Positions 10,770-20,629 of a stretch of DNA of 64,000 nt are shown piece after piece (position 1 is the stretch's first letter; each line of letters opens with the position of its first letter). This DNA comes from Spirosoma telluris (lineage in GTDB: Bacteria; Bacteroidota; Bacteroidia; Cytophagales; Spirosomataceae). Under the pieces are notes generated by a model. That model worked only from the letters and a program-made list of their open reading frames with translations. It made no database searches and was not told where the DNA came from. The translations under genes and the position numbers were made by a program. The DNA lies in NCBI GenBank assembly GCA_003259005.1, contig QLII01000001.1:3240501-3304500 (forward strand). The letters are read 5' to 3'.

Positions 10770-11665
10770 TTATTTCTTGAAGTTAATTTGATACAATAGG
10801 CCTACGGTGTAGCTGGTACTTTGACCTACATTCTGTCCATCGACAACATAGCCGATCCGCGCATTTACCCCAATGTTATGAGGTTGCACTTTGGCATACC
10901 AACCCACCGACGTAGCCTGCATGTTGTTTGTTAGAAAAGGCATATCGTTCCGGCGAATATTGTCGCCACTCAGGCAGGCCACGTGCTCAGCCCACACTTC
11001 GGTTTGCCAACCTTTGCGCAATACACCCAGACGAACCGCAGCATCGTAGGTATTGGGTACTTTTACCTGATTAGTGTTATATACCGGTCATCGGCCTGAT
11101 AGGCATCCTGGTCTATTTTGCTATTACTGCGCCAGCCATAGCTGCCATAAGCCGTCAGGTACAAGCCTGTCTTGGGTTCTTTATAGTTGGCCAGTAATCG
11201 ACCCGTAAACGTACGGCATTGCATACCGATAGACATCGGCATAAAACTAGCTACGTAATTTCCGATGGGAATAGACCCGCCAACAATGGCATTGAGCGAG
11301 AAACCTCCGGCCTGTACCGCTTTCACCTTTAACCAGGCCGATAAGTCCTGAATGCCATGCTGGCCCATTAAATTACCCGCACTGTTGTTTGTCCAGATAT
11401 AGGGCAGGCTCATAATCACGTTGACTCGCTTGCTAATCCCAAAAGCGGGCATTAGCATCACGCTCTGTGTCGTTTGGGTACCAATATTCAGGTTCTCCCG
11501 TTTGAGCGTATTCTCCCAGTATTGATTCCAGGAAGTGTGACCATACATAGCAGCCACGCATAACTGATTTTTACCCATGTAAATGGCATCGTTTGGCATC
11601 TGCGCCTGAGCCGCCAAGGGTGCCAGCAGCGATATAATGGTCAGAACGTTTAAACTTGTTTTCAT
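10770..11665 (-). CDS. Outer-membrane beta-barrel protein, transporter-like (frameshifted)
   Basis: The 298-residue protein has a signal peptide (MKTSLNVLTIISLLAPLAAQAQ) and alternating hydrophobic strands ending in an aromatic, barrel-like C-terminus (YTVGLLYQINFKK). The frame breaks once near 11085, where one added base joins QADDR to YNTNQVKVPNTYDAAVRLGV. It resembles the outer-membrane transporter-like proteins found beside TonB receptors in Bacteroidota, but I cannot name the family. It sits 15 bp upstream of the tandem haloperoxidase-like gene and 29 bp downstream of TonB receptor 2, so a shared operon is likely. Confidence 0.7.
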
Positions 11666-11694
11666 TGATTCGTAAGAATTAGTACGATGGAATG

Positions 11695-13900
11695 TTAAAT
11701 AGTAAGCCCAACCGTCAGGACGGCACTACGACCATCAGATGACCATACTCCCGGACCGGGGTAGAATGTAGGGCGTTTGGTAAAGTACTGCTGATTTAAC
11801 AGGTTGTTGACACTACCGCGAATGGTCAGCGAATGGCTGATCTTCCAGGTGCCGTTCAGATCCCACAAACTGTAGGCAGGCACCGGACCGACGGCTCCGT
11901 TGGCCGACGGAACAACGGTGTTCAAGGCATCCGAAAACGTGGCATCGACATAACTGTATTGAAGCGTTACACTCGCACTTGCATAACGGGCTGTCAGCCC
12001 ATTCCGACTCGTCCAGCGGGGAGCCGACTCGACCTGATTGCCCGTAACACTCCGGTTCTCCGTACCTGCCGAAACCCGACCGTTGAGGTATCGGGCGTTA
12101 TTGAAAGCCGTTGAGGTGAAACCGCTTAACAAGAACTTCTCCGTCCGCAAAATCTGAGTTTCGATTAACGCTTCTACACCTGTACTCCGACTATCGCCAA
12201 TATTGGTTCGATAAACATAGTTCGACCCATCGGAATTTGTTAAGAGTAGCGTACCAAGGCGGTTACGGTAGAGTAAATCAAACACGGTCACGTTCAGGTG
12301 TAAACTCTGCCAATGGCCATCTATACCAATTTCCGCATTATAGCCGTAGGCATCCTTCAGGTTTTTATCGATCCGTTCGTAGACCGAGGTAGGGATAATG
12401 TCCTTGAAAACCACCGGACGGTATGCCTGTGACCAGCCGCCATAGATTTTAACTGCATCGTTCACCCGATACTGCCCATTGATGCCCAGCAAAGCAAAAT
12501 GGTGGCTGATATCGGTGGGTAGATTCGCTGCATCGTAATAGCTGATTACGCCCGCATTTCGGTCTTACCATGCTCGACCCGGATACCCGGCGAAATCGTC
12601 AGCCGATTCGTTAGATAAAACTGGTTCTCGGCAAAAAAAGCAACGTTCTTCGTCCGGAAGTGCAAATCCCGTTTGAAGGGGCTCGTCAAGGTCAAGTCGA
12701 AGTCGCTGGCCGTGGTGCCTACACCCAACTGCCGACGGTGTAAATCCGTGCTGATCAGCTGAATACCCGTAGCCAGAGCACCGCCGATGTTACCCAATTT
12801 GTAGCGATGCAGCAACCGTGTTTCGGAAGTGTAACTGTTGAAGTTGTCGATGTCCACCTGTCGGGCTTTGTACTGACCCGTGACCCGACTGATCGTATCA
12901 GGAACCGTTGCAAAGGCATCCAGTTGAACACTGTTACGTGCACCCAATACCGCCGATACCGTCCACAGAATACGGGTCCGGTCCGAAAGTTGCCAATCGG
13001 CTTTCAACGAGGGAATAAAAATATCGGGGTTAAAGTAGTTACGGCTGCGGGTCGATTGACGTGGGTCCTGGGCAAACATCGCATCCGTCAGCGGTCCTGG
13101 AATCTGGTAGGTATAGGCGGAGCGGCCTAACTCAGCCGTAAAACTCAACCGCTGGGTAGCCTGATACTGCAACCGGCCAAATTGAGCCTCGGCATTCGAG
13201 TTACTGTTTTGGCGATACCCATCCGAATGACGTCGATAATAATAGGCATAGTAGACCCACTTGCCCAGCCGACCACCGATAGCATTGTAGGTACTCCGCA
13301 GTCCATAGCCTCCTACCGAGTTAACCGTCTCGAAGCCAACCCTGCGCGTGGTGTCAGCCTGTTTGGTCACGTAGTTGAGCATGCCCCAAACTGTGCGCCA
13401 TACTGGAGCGAAGCCGTCCCACGCACGAGTTCCACGCGGTCGATGCTTTCCATTGGTGGGGAGTAATGGCTGGCCGGATAGCCATACATATCGGAGTTAG
13501 TGATGACGCTATTCTGACGAATGTTGTTTTCCCAGGAGCGGTGAGGGTCCAGGCCACGGGTGGCAATATTGATCTGATTACCAGTACCATCCATATCGTA
13601 GACAAACACGCCGGGAATGCGGGCAAATACCTGGCGAGGATTTTTCTCAGCCACATTGACATCAATCTCCGAGAGTCGAATAGCTTCACTTCGTTTGCCA
13701 CCCATCAGGTAGGTGCCATAGACGTTAGGCAGGGATTGGACAACGATCGAGCGCGCTCCTTTTACCGTTACGGCAGTTAGTGTTCGGGCGGCTAATGAGT
13801 CCGCGACTGGCTTTTGCTGGCCCAGTGTCTGAGCAGCTACATTACCGATCAGACACACGTTTAGCCCGGCAGTATATAATACGGCTACTTTAATTTTCAT
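11695..13900 (-). CDS. TonB-dependent receptor, FecA-like (two frameshifts)
   Basis: The receptor is 735 residues after restoring a G in the runs at 13384-13387 and 12551-12553. A signal peptide ends near NVAAQ. The plug domain contains KRSEAIRLSEIDVNVAEKNP, ARIPGVFVYDMDGTGNQINI, ATRGLDPHRSW and RVELVRGTASLQYGAQFG, followed by GMLNYVTKQAD. This pattern is common in ferric-citrate and siderophore receptors. It has no CarboxypepD_reg-like extension, unlike TonB receptor 1. The barrel ends in GRSAVLTVGLTI. Iron-chelate uptake is an inference from resemblance; a vanadate or other metal chelate cannot be excluded given the neighbours. Confidence 0.85.
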
Positions 13901-13956
13901 GGCAGATTGTATGGAAGAGGAGGTGCGAAGAAGCTATGCTTCGCACCGAAATTGGC

Positions 13957-15069
13957 CTAGAACCAACGCGATAGGCTAACAGACACCAGATAGTCGGCGA
14001 AAGCAGCATCGCCCTGTTTCACGCCCAGCGGATCGAGCCGGTCGGCGTAACTCTTAATCCGGTTACGGTAAACAGCGATAGGTACAGAAGCCGCTACCGA
14101 TGTTTTGTGGTGCATATACGATAAGCCTGGCTCAACCGAAACGATGTACCCTGGCCGACGGAAGCCCGAGCTACCGCCAAACGCGTCGATGGCAGGAACG
14201 CCCTCAACTCGTCCACCCAACATGACGGCTAAACCAGGAACTGCCTTGATCGACTGACTCAGGCCAATCCGGGCGGCAAACTGGTCCGCTACGGAGAATG
14301 AGCCCGTTACCAGATCAATAGTCGTAGCGGTAGGGTTCCGGAGTACACCGTTGGTTTCACGGGGATTGAACAGGTAAAAACCATTCGCATAGGCCGTTAA
14401 TGTTTTTGTAATCGACGCATAGCCCTGAAGCTCAAGGCTGGCTCCTACTCCGCCATCACCTAGCTGAATCGACTGATCGACAGGCAGATTGACCGTATAA
14501 TCGGTACCTTCTTTCGTCAATTTGTGAAAATTATCGGTCACGTCATAATTACCTGTTGGCAGTTTAACACCTAACCCCACCGCTAAATTAGCCTTGGGCA
14601 GTGTGACTGGATTGACGAGCCAGTAGCTTCCCGAAATGCGTAGGTCGCCGATACCCTGCGAGTGAGTATCAAAGCGTTTCTGGTCAGGATTTTGGGCAAC
14701 GGAATTCCCGTAGTGTTCATAAAGCGACGAACGGTCATAGTACTGGATAGGCAGATTGACCGAAAATGACAGTCGCTGGTTCACCATATAGGTAATACCC
14801 AGGTCGATGGCGTGTGATACGTTGATTACCTGTGTGCCCTGTTCAACCCGTTGTTTTTGCTCTACGTCACCCACGAAATGCTTGTAGGAACGGAAGAATC
14901 GGTAGCCCGCCGAGACCTGCCAGTGGCCGTTACGCTGTTTGAAATAATCGGCAGATCCCGCAGGCGCTGCGCAACTCATGTGTCGAACCGCCACGCAACC
15001 CTGCGCCGACGTTGTTGTATTGGAAATCAGTATATAGGCTACCGCAAGAACGATAGTAGAGATCGCTTT
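13957..15069 (-). CDS. Predicted outer-membrane beta-barrel protein
   Basis: This intact 370-residue protein starts at MKAISTIVLAVAYILISN, whose signal peptide ends near TSAQG. An upstream Met at 15111 would add 14 residues. After the signal comes a short Cys-containing segment (CVAVRHMSCAAP), then amphipathic strands and a C-terminal Phe (SVSLSRWF), as in outer-membrane proteins. It is the first gene of the minus-strand run that continues through TonB receptor 2. I do not recognise a specific family. A channel or structural role beside the TonB receptor is a guess from context. Confidence 0.65.
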   Translation of the reverse strand, partial: KAISTIVLAVAYILISNTTTSAQGCVAVRHMSCAAPAGSADYFKQRNGHWQVSAGYRFFRSYKHFVGDVEQKQRVEQGTQVINVSHAIDLGITYMVNQRLSFSVNLPIQYYDRSSLYEHYGNSVAQNPDQKRFDTHSQGIGDLRISGSYWLVNPVTLPKANLAVGLGVKLPTGNYDVTDNFHKLTKEGTDYTVNLPVDQSIQLGDGGVGASLELQGYASITKTLTAYANGFYLFNPRETNGVLRNPTATTIDLVTGSFSVADQFAARIGLSQSIKAVPGLAVMLGGRVEGVPAIDAFGGSSGFRRPGYIVSVEPGLSYMHHKTSVAASVPIAVYRNRIKSYADRLDPLGVKQGDAAFADYLVSVSLSRWF

Positions 15070-15394
15070 CATAAGGGGAGAATGTCTGAGATTGAAAATG
15101 AATGAATTCACGCTCGACCGATGCAGACAGCCGCCAAACCAGCTTCCTTATTCGTGCGTTCACGAACAGAAATCATAAGTCAGCATCTGTACAGATAGAG
15201 TCGCACAATCGCGTAGCCGAAACACATGGGAGTCGGGTTGGTGTCCTGTTTTTAGGAATCCGTGGCTTACTTAGAGGCTGACAATGCTACGCTTTCCAGT
15301 AGCCAACGAATACACGTTGCCCATGGAAATGGTACAGCAAAACAGCCAGTAGAACTACTAAAAAACAGCCTTAAACGCGATGAAAAAATTCACC

Positions 15395-15934
15395 TCAAAC
15401 TTCAGGCGGGGGCGAATGGACAGGAAGGGCGCGGGCAGCAATGACGAACAGTTGTTCGGGAATGCGTATGGCTTCGCGCCAGCTGGGAGAGCGGAATGTA
15501 AAAACGGCTCGCGGATTAGCCGAGTACTCTTTTAACAGGAATTTCAGGAACTGATTGGATTTTTTATGCGAATCGCTTGCACCAGCAACGTGCTTGTTCA
15601 GGAACGAGAGTAAATCACTCTGCCAGAACGTGCGGCTTTGCGATTCCAGTCCAGCAATATGCAACTTATTATCCCGAACCTCTACACTTACAACTGAGTA
15701 GTAATGACCATGATAGCTAAATCCATCCGTGGTTGTACGGGCAATCGTACTCTCATCGAGTTTGTCTTTGAGCGGTATCTCAAATTCCACGATGCTATCC
15801 ACCGATCGATATACGGAAAGCCGTTCCGACAGGTCATGTTCTTCCTGCCACCACGAACCCACAAACACCAGCACATAGGCTAATGTGTGGTACACGAGTA
15901 GTGTAAAGAGACCTATGGAAACTACTTTTTTCAA
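15395..15934 (-). CDS. Hypothetical membrane-anchored protein
   Basis: The 179-residue protein has one N-terminal membrane segment (IGLFTLLVYHTLAYVLVFVG) followed by a soluble region (SIVEFEIPLKD, DGFSYHGHYYSVVSVEVRD). A Pro-rich tail (ALPVHSPPPEV) ends the protein. I do not recognise the family. It is on the same strand as the TonB and haloperoxidase-like cluster but about 325 bp upstream of its first gene. The intervening DNA (15070-15394) shows nothing clear. The upstream DNA (15935-16113) is strongly AT-rich and probably carries its promoter. Loose matches to the Bacteroidota -7 element (TACATTTTG, TAACTTTTG on the minus strand) have an extra T. Confidence 0.6.
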   Translation of the reverse strand: MKKVVSIGLFTLLVYHTLAYVLVFVGSWWQEEHDLSERLSVYRSVDSIVEFEIPLKDKLDESTIARTTTDGFSYHGHYYSVVSVEVRDNKLHIAGLESQSRTFWQSDLLSFLNKHVAGASDSHKKSNQFLKFLLKEYSANPRAVFTFRSPSWREAIRIPEQLFVIAARALPVHSPPPEV

Positions 15935-16113
15935 ACGTACAGTCGGTAAAATTTCTCCAAAAATAATACTAAAATTTCAAACAAAACCCATACAAGGCGG
16001 TTTAAACCTTTTTTTTAATTACAATTTGCAAAAGTTATGCCACTCTTTCGGCAAAATGTATACTATATAAAATAGTGTTACAAATTATCGTTAAAATACT
16101 GTTCCGCTTTATA

Positions 16114-16890
16114 CTACGGTGTATATAACCAGACGCCAATTTCTGACAAATCGAAGTTAACGGCCCAGGTTGCCTGCAATAAATGCAGGTATCGATGATC
16201 TTGCTGTGGATTCCGTATTAAGTTCTGAAACATATAGCCTACTTCGACCTTCCCAAATTTACCCGTATTGTAGCCCAATCCGCCGTATAGCCAGTTTTCG
16301 CCATAAAAACTATTCTTCGAACTGATCGGGCTGTTTCGAGCCCCTGTCAGGCACAGGAAAAACTCATTGGAGGCCGATGCATAAAAGCCTTTTGTTTTCT
16401 GTTTCGGGTCATAGAGAGGCAGATTGACGCCTAGCTGATATCGGAACAAGGTCGCATACGACCACTGATTTGTCCTCATATTCAGCGGATAACGTTCCTC
16501 ATACCGTAACCGATGTGACAATTTCAACCGCCCTAGTGCCGAAACATCGTGCGTGGCCACTACCTGCGCCCAAAGTCGATTTTCGTTCACGTGCAACCCA
16601 AACAGATTGTGTTTCACATACGCATACCCCAATCCAACCTGAATAGCGGGGGAGAATTTATAGCTCAAACTGGGTTGTAAATAATACTGAAGGGCCGTGG
16701 CCGGGTATTCCTTTTCCGCTATAGTTTGATGAAAGGCATCAACCGTAGACGACAGGTACATATTATACTGGAACTTTTTACCAATATTACCCGACTGCGA
16801 AATAGCCGGAAAAATGCCGAAGAATGTCCAATCCTGCGCGAAACAGCTGCAACTAGTCAATAGTAAACAAAGCAGGTAAAGGGTTCGCAT
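16114..16890 (-). CDS. DUF2490 domain protein
   Basis: This 258-residue protein has a signal peptide (MRTLYLLCLLLTSCSCFAQ) and the DUF2490 pattern: QYNMYLSSTVDAFH, SYKFSPAIQVGLGYAYVKHN, LSHRLRYEERYPLN and WLYGGLGYNTGKFGKVEVGY. The family forms an outer-membrane barrel-like fold of unknown function in Bacteroidota. It is transcribed divergently from moaA, with about 170 bp between the two starts. Nothing in the neighbours gives a role. Confidence 0.8.
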   Translation of the reverse strand: MRTLYLLCLLLTSCSCFAQDWTFFGIFPAISQSGNIGKKFQYNMYLSSTVDAFHQTIAEKEYPATALQYYLQPSLSYKFSPAIQVGLGYAYVKHNLFGLHVNENRLWAQVVATHDVSALGRLKLSHRLRYEERYPLNMRTNQWSYATLFRYQLGVNLPLYDPKQKTKGFYASASNEFFLCLTGARNSPISSKNSFYGENWLYGGLGYNTGKFGKVEVGYMFQNLIRNPQQDHRYLHLLQATWAVNFDLSEIGVWLYTP

Positions 16891-17033
16891 TAGTCTATAA
16901 GAGGCAAGTTACAGTAACGAGGCTTACCAAATAGTGTGCCAACCTGCTAATGAATAGCTATTCCGGCTTCACAGGCAGTGTATGTTTCTCAAAACTACCT
17001 TCAGCAATTAAGCCAATGTGTAATCAAAACCCT

Positions 17034-17041
17034 TAATTTTG
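17034..17041 (+). promoter_or_regulatory. Candidate Bacteroidota -7 element for moaA
   Basis: TAATTTTG matches the Bacteroidota -7 consensus TAnnTTTG exactly and lies 16 bp before the moaA start. No matching -33 TTTG was found at the expected distance, so this is a weak call. Confidence 0.35.
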
Positions 17042-17057
17042 TGTTAGTCAGACACGC

Positions 17058-18050
17058 ATGATCTACGACAATCACAACCGCCCTATCACCTACCTCCGTC
17101 TGGCGGTAACCGACCGTTGCAACCTGCGGTGCTTTTACTGCATGCCCGAAGAAGGTATTAAGTACCTGCCCAAGCATCAGGTGCTCACCTACGAGGAAAT
17201 GGAGCGGGTCGTGCGCGTGTTGGCACGCTTAGGTGTTCAAAAAGTGCGGATCACGGGTGGAGAACCCTTTGTTCGGGCAGGTCTGATGGACTTTCTCCAT
17301 CGCCTGGCGGCTACGGATGGCCTAACCGATATTTCACTGACTACAAACGGCGTACTGACCGCCCCGCACATTGCCGATTTAGCCGCCCTTGGTATTCGCT
17401 CCGTAAACCTCAGCCTGGATACACTCGACCGGGAACGTTTTCGAAAAATTACCCGGCGCGATGAACTACCCGCTGTGCTAAAAACCCTTGATGGGTTGCT
17501 GTCGGCGGGGATTCAGACGAAAATCAACGCCGTAGTGATGGATGGCCAGAATACGCAGGATTTGATTCCGCTATCTGACCTGACCCGTACGCTTCCTGTT
17601 GATGTACGTTTCATCGAAGAGATGCCTTTCAATGGCGAGGGAAGCCATTACCCAATTCTCAACTGGACACACAAACGTATTGTCGACGAAATACGAACGC
17701 GCTTTCCTGATTTACAGAAACTACCCGACCCGCCGTTTTCGACCTCGGCCAATTACCAGATTCCGGGTCACCAGGGCACCATCGGTGTCATTGCTGCTTT
17801 CAGCCGAACATTCTGCGGCACCTGCAACCGGATTCGCCTAACGGCTCAGGGAACCCTGAAAACGTGTCTGTATGACAACGGTGTGCTGGATGTCCGCGCC
17901 TTACTTAGGTCTGGTGCAGCCGACGACGAACTGACTGCGGCCTTCCTACAAGCCTTTGCCCATCGCCCACTGAATGGCTTTGAGGCCGAGCGACACAGTA
18001 TGCAAACGGGAGGATCAGTGAGTGAGTCGATGTCAACGATTGGGGGTTGA
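17058..18050 (+). CDS. moaA: GTP 3',8-cyclase MoaA (molybdenum cofactor biosynthesis)
   Basis: This is a radical SAM enzyme that converts GTP to 3',8-cyclo-dihydro-GTP, the first step of molybdopterin synthesis. Length is 330 residues, normal for MoaA. The N-terminal cluster motif is C21-N-L-R-C25-F-Y-C28, followed by TGGEPFVR. The C-terminal second-cluster motif is C253-G-T-C256 with C270. The protein ends in GG, as MoaA proteins do, a feature needed for activity. The usual partners (moaC, moaE, moeA, mobA) are not in this window, so it is a stand-alone gene here. A remnant of an unrelated small protein starts two bases after its stop. Confidence 0.95.
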   Translation: MIYDNHNRPITYLRLAVTDRCNLRCFYCMPEEGIKYLPKHQVLTYEEMERVVRVLARLGVQKVRITGGEPFVRAGLMDFLHRLAATDGLTDISLTTNGVLTAPHIADLAALGIRSVNLSLDTLDRERFRKITRRDELPAVLKTLDGLLSAGIQTKINAVVMDGQNTQDLIPLSDLTRTLPVDVRFIEEMPFNGEGSHYPILNWTHKRIVDEIRTRFPDLQKLPDPPFSTSANYQIPGHQGTIGVIAAFSRTFCGTCNRIRLTAQGTLKTCLYDNGVLDVRALLRSGAADDELTAAFLQAFAHRPLNGFEAERHSMQTGGSVSESMSTIGG

Positions 18051-18052
18051 GT

Positions 18053-18148
18053 ATGCAAAGTCTTACAATTCAGATTCCGCAACCCTGCCACGAACGCTGG
18101 GACGAGATGCAACCGGTTGAACGGGGCCGATTCTGTACCTTTCATTAA
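18053..18148 (+). pseudogene. Truncated N-terminus of a small Cys-motif protein
   Basis: A 31-codon frame reads MQSLTIQIPQPCHERWDEM and then QPVERGRFC before a stop. This matches the N-terminus of a common Bacteroidota protein type in which PCHExWDxM is followed by GRFCxxCQKTVVDF. Here the frame ends just after the first Cys (FCTFH), so the second Cys and the rest of the protein are gone. It is judged a degraded remnant. Confidence 0.55.
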
Positions 18149-18267
18149 GTATCGCCAATACGTTTCATTCACTAAAACAATACATAGCTAAAGCCATTTA
18201 TCCGAATATTATTTCGTTATTTTGCAGTATAACAGAATCATTCCATCCAACGCTCTTTTACTGCCGA

Positions 18268-19550
18268 ATGGCTGTTCCTACTTCTTCGCTCAAACCAACC
18301 AACGGCCCCTTACAATCGCCTACGGCTGGCTTATTTAGTTTGCCCGTTATTGTGGCAGCCCTGGGTTACTTCGTTGATATTTATGACTTATTGCTCTTCG
18401 GTATTGTTCGGGTACCCAGCCTGAAAGATCTGGGCCTTACACTCGATGAAATCTCAACCGTAGGCGGACGCATTATGAACTGGCAAATGGCTGGTTTACT
18501 GCTCGGTGGTATTTTATGGGGGTTCTGGGCGATAAGCGTGGTCGCCTGTCGGTTTTGTTTGGCAGTATCATTACCTACTCCATTGCTAATATTGCCTGTG
18601 GGTTTGTCAAACACGTAACCTTCATGGACCCAGCCGATTATTACGCGCTTATGCGCTTTGTAGCGGGTGTCGGACTAGCCGGTGAATTAGGGGCCGGGAT
18701 TACGCTCGTCAGCGAGATTTTACCCAAAGAGAAACGGGCTATTGGTACCTCACTTGTGGCCGCCGTTGGGGTTTTTGGTGCTGTAGTAGCTTATTTTACA
18801 GTTAAACTGTTCGATTGGGAAACGTCCTTTTTTGTAGGCGGTGGACTAGGATTTGGTCTGCTAATCCTGCGCGTGGGCGTCATTGAATCAGGCATGTTTA
18901 CGAGCATAACCGAACAAAAACACGTTAGTCGGGGTAATTTCCTGTCTTTCTTCACGAATGCCAACCGGCTTAGTCGCTATCTCAAATGCATTGGCGTGGG
19001 GATTCCAACCTGGTTTATTACCGGCATTCTGGCTTCGTTCAGTAATGAATTTGGCAAAGCATTAGGCATTGCCGAAGAAATTCAGCCCGGTCTGGCCATC
19101 ACCTGGTTATATATTGGCATGGCCATCGGCGATTTGTCCAATGGGTTTATTAGTCAGGCACTGGCATCCCGCAAAAAAGCGATTGCGTTGTTCATGACAA
19201 TTGCGCTTGTGTGCAGTATCGTTTATCTATACTTTGGCATTAAAAGCGTCCCCGTTTTCTATGGTCTTTGCGTGGTTCTAGGCTTTGGCAACGGCTATTG
19301 GGCTATGTTCATCACCATTGGTGCCGAACAGTTTGGTACCAACCTCCGCGCTACGGCTGCCACGACCATACCGAATATGGTACGTGCTTTTCTGATTCCG
19401 ATGACCCTGAGTTATCAGGCGCTTAAGCCTTATCTGGATATCATTAATGCCGGTGCTGTAGTCGGCCTGGTTAGTTTCCTCATTGGCTTCTACGCCATCC
19501 TGACCATTCCCGAAACGCATGACAGGGATTTGGATTACGTAGAAAAGTGA
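18268..19550 (+). CDS. MFS transporter (frameshifted)
   Basis: The permease is about 427 residues after one G is restored in the run at 18518-18522, which joins ILWG to VLGDKRGRLSVLFGSI, the family's loop 2-3 motif (GDKRGR). Other matches are RFVAGVGLAGELGAGITLVS in helix 4 and a second-half motif region near GLAITWLYIGMAIGDLSNGF. Twelve helices are expected. The helix 1 segment ALGYFVDIYDLLLFGI resembles metabolite:H+ symporters. The gene converges with an NMT1-like gene, with only 3 bp between stops. The substrate is unknown. Confidence 0.82.
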
Positions 19551-19553
19551 TTC

Positions 19554-20513
19554 CTACAATCGGATCACGGCCGGAATTCCCTCTAAAAATTTATTGGTAA
19601 ACAGGGTGTCAACGTCCATTCGCTGAATAATGTCACCCTGCGAGTCGGTAAGCATCCGGTTGCGGATCATCCAGTTGACAAAGGAGACCCAGATGGTTCG
19701 GTGCATAAACCCCCAATTCCCTTCGGCATCCAGGTAATAACCTGAAACCATCTGCTGGCTTTGTTCCACAAAATTGCGGTTGGTTAACGTTGGGTGATTA
19801 GCCGTTTTCATCAGAATACGGGCTGACTCATCGGGGTTTTTCATGGCGAATCGAAAACCGGCGGCTGTTGCTTCCAGAAATGCCCGTAAGGCGTCCGCAT
19901 TCGTCTCGGCCCAGTCCCGATCGGCGGTCAGTACAGGATTATATCCATAGGGAATTTCGTACTCATCGAACAAAAACTGGTTCAGGTCAATCCCATCAAT
20001 ATCCGCCTTAACCCCCTCCCAGGTAAGCCAGCACCAGGCCGCATCGACCTCACGGGTCACTAAGGCTCGCCAGATATTCGCCCAGGGCGACTTGTGCGCC
20101 ACAAACTGCCCTCGTCCGTCGTCATTTTGAATCATTTGGCGAATAATATCTTCTTCGTAGCGGGCACCGTAGGAAGCATATACTTTCCCATCTAACTGCT
20201 GAGGGCGGTCGATTCCACTTTCTTTCAGGGTCATAATGGCACTTACATCCCGAGCCAGCAAGGTTGCTACTGCGATCAGGGGTACTCCATTGCTTTGATA
20301 GCTGATAACACTTTCGGAAGGGGTAATGGCGAGATGTGCATCACTCTGCGCTACACGACGAGCTGGTGCTGTCTGGTAATTTTCCTGATCAGGCGAGATA
20401 AATGTTACATCAAGACCGGCCTGTTGATAAGCTCCTTTCGCCAGGGCAACATAGAAGCCCGTATGGTTCGTGTTAGGAGTCCGGTCAAGCGCTAATCGAA
20501 TGGTTGTATTCAT
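19554..20513 (-). CDS. NMT1/THI5-like substrate-binding protein, no signal peptide
   Basis: The 319-residue protein has the periplasmic-binding-protein-like fold of the NMT1/THI5/SsuA group: LALDRTPNTNHTGFYVALAK, AYQQAGLDVTFISPD, DAHLAITPSESVISYQSNGV and SIDRPQQL-like text in ESGIDRPQQLDGKVYASYG. It starts with the mature domain and has no signal peptide or lipobox. No ABC permease or ATPase is nearby. It lacks the Lys and His that in yeast Thi5 contribute to pyrimidine synthesis; the aligned segment reads LAITPSESVIS. It may bind a thiamine-pyrimidine-like or other small ligand in the cytoplasm. The function is unknown. Confidence 0.75.
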   Translation of the reverse strand: MNTTIRLALDRTPNTNHTGFYVALAKGAYQQAGLDVTFISPDQENYQTAPARRVAQSDAHLAITPSESVISYQSNGVPLIAVATLLARDVSAIMTLKESGIDRPQQLDGKVYASYGARYEEDIIRQMIQNDDGRGQFVAHKSPWANIWRALVTREVDAAWCWLTWEGVKADIDGIDLNQFLFDEYEIPYGYNPVLTADRDWAETNADALRAFLEATAAGFRFAMKNPDESARILMKTANHPTLTNRNFVEQSQQMVSGYYLDAEGNWGFMHRTIWVSFVNWMIRNRMLTDSQGDIIQRMDVDTLFTNKFLEGIPAVIRL

Positions 20514-20629
20514 GGGGTACAGTACTGATACGGCTAGTTTAACAATTCAGGTAGTAGAAGGTTTCCGGCAATCGTACTGAACTGAATGATTGCAGGAACT
20601 AATGTAAAAAGAATCGGCGCAAAATGTAC

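Noticed and set aside
1..15000. The many split genes as true pseudogenes or programmed frameshifts
   Set aside because: All mend with a single added base, mostly in G/C runs, no slippery-site motif recurs, and lengths become exact multiples of three; consensus error is the simpler reading.
15262..15444. A 60-codon plus-strand frame beside the hypothetical membrane protein
   Set aside because: It overlaps the C-terminus of the opposite-strand gene and has no recognisable features.
19554..20513. Thi5-type pyrimidine synthase
   Set aside because: The Lys and His that Thi5 uses are not present in the aligned segment.
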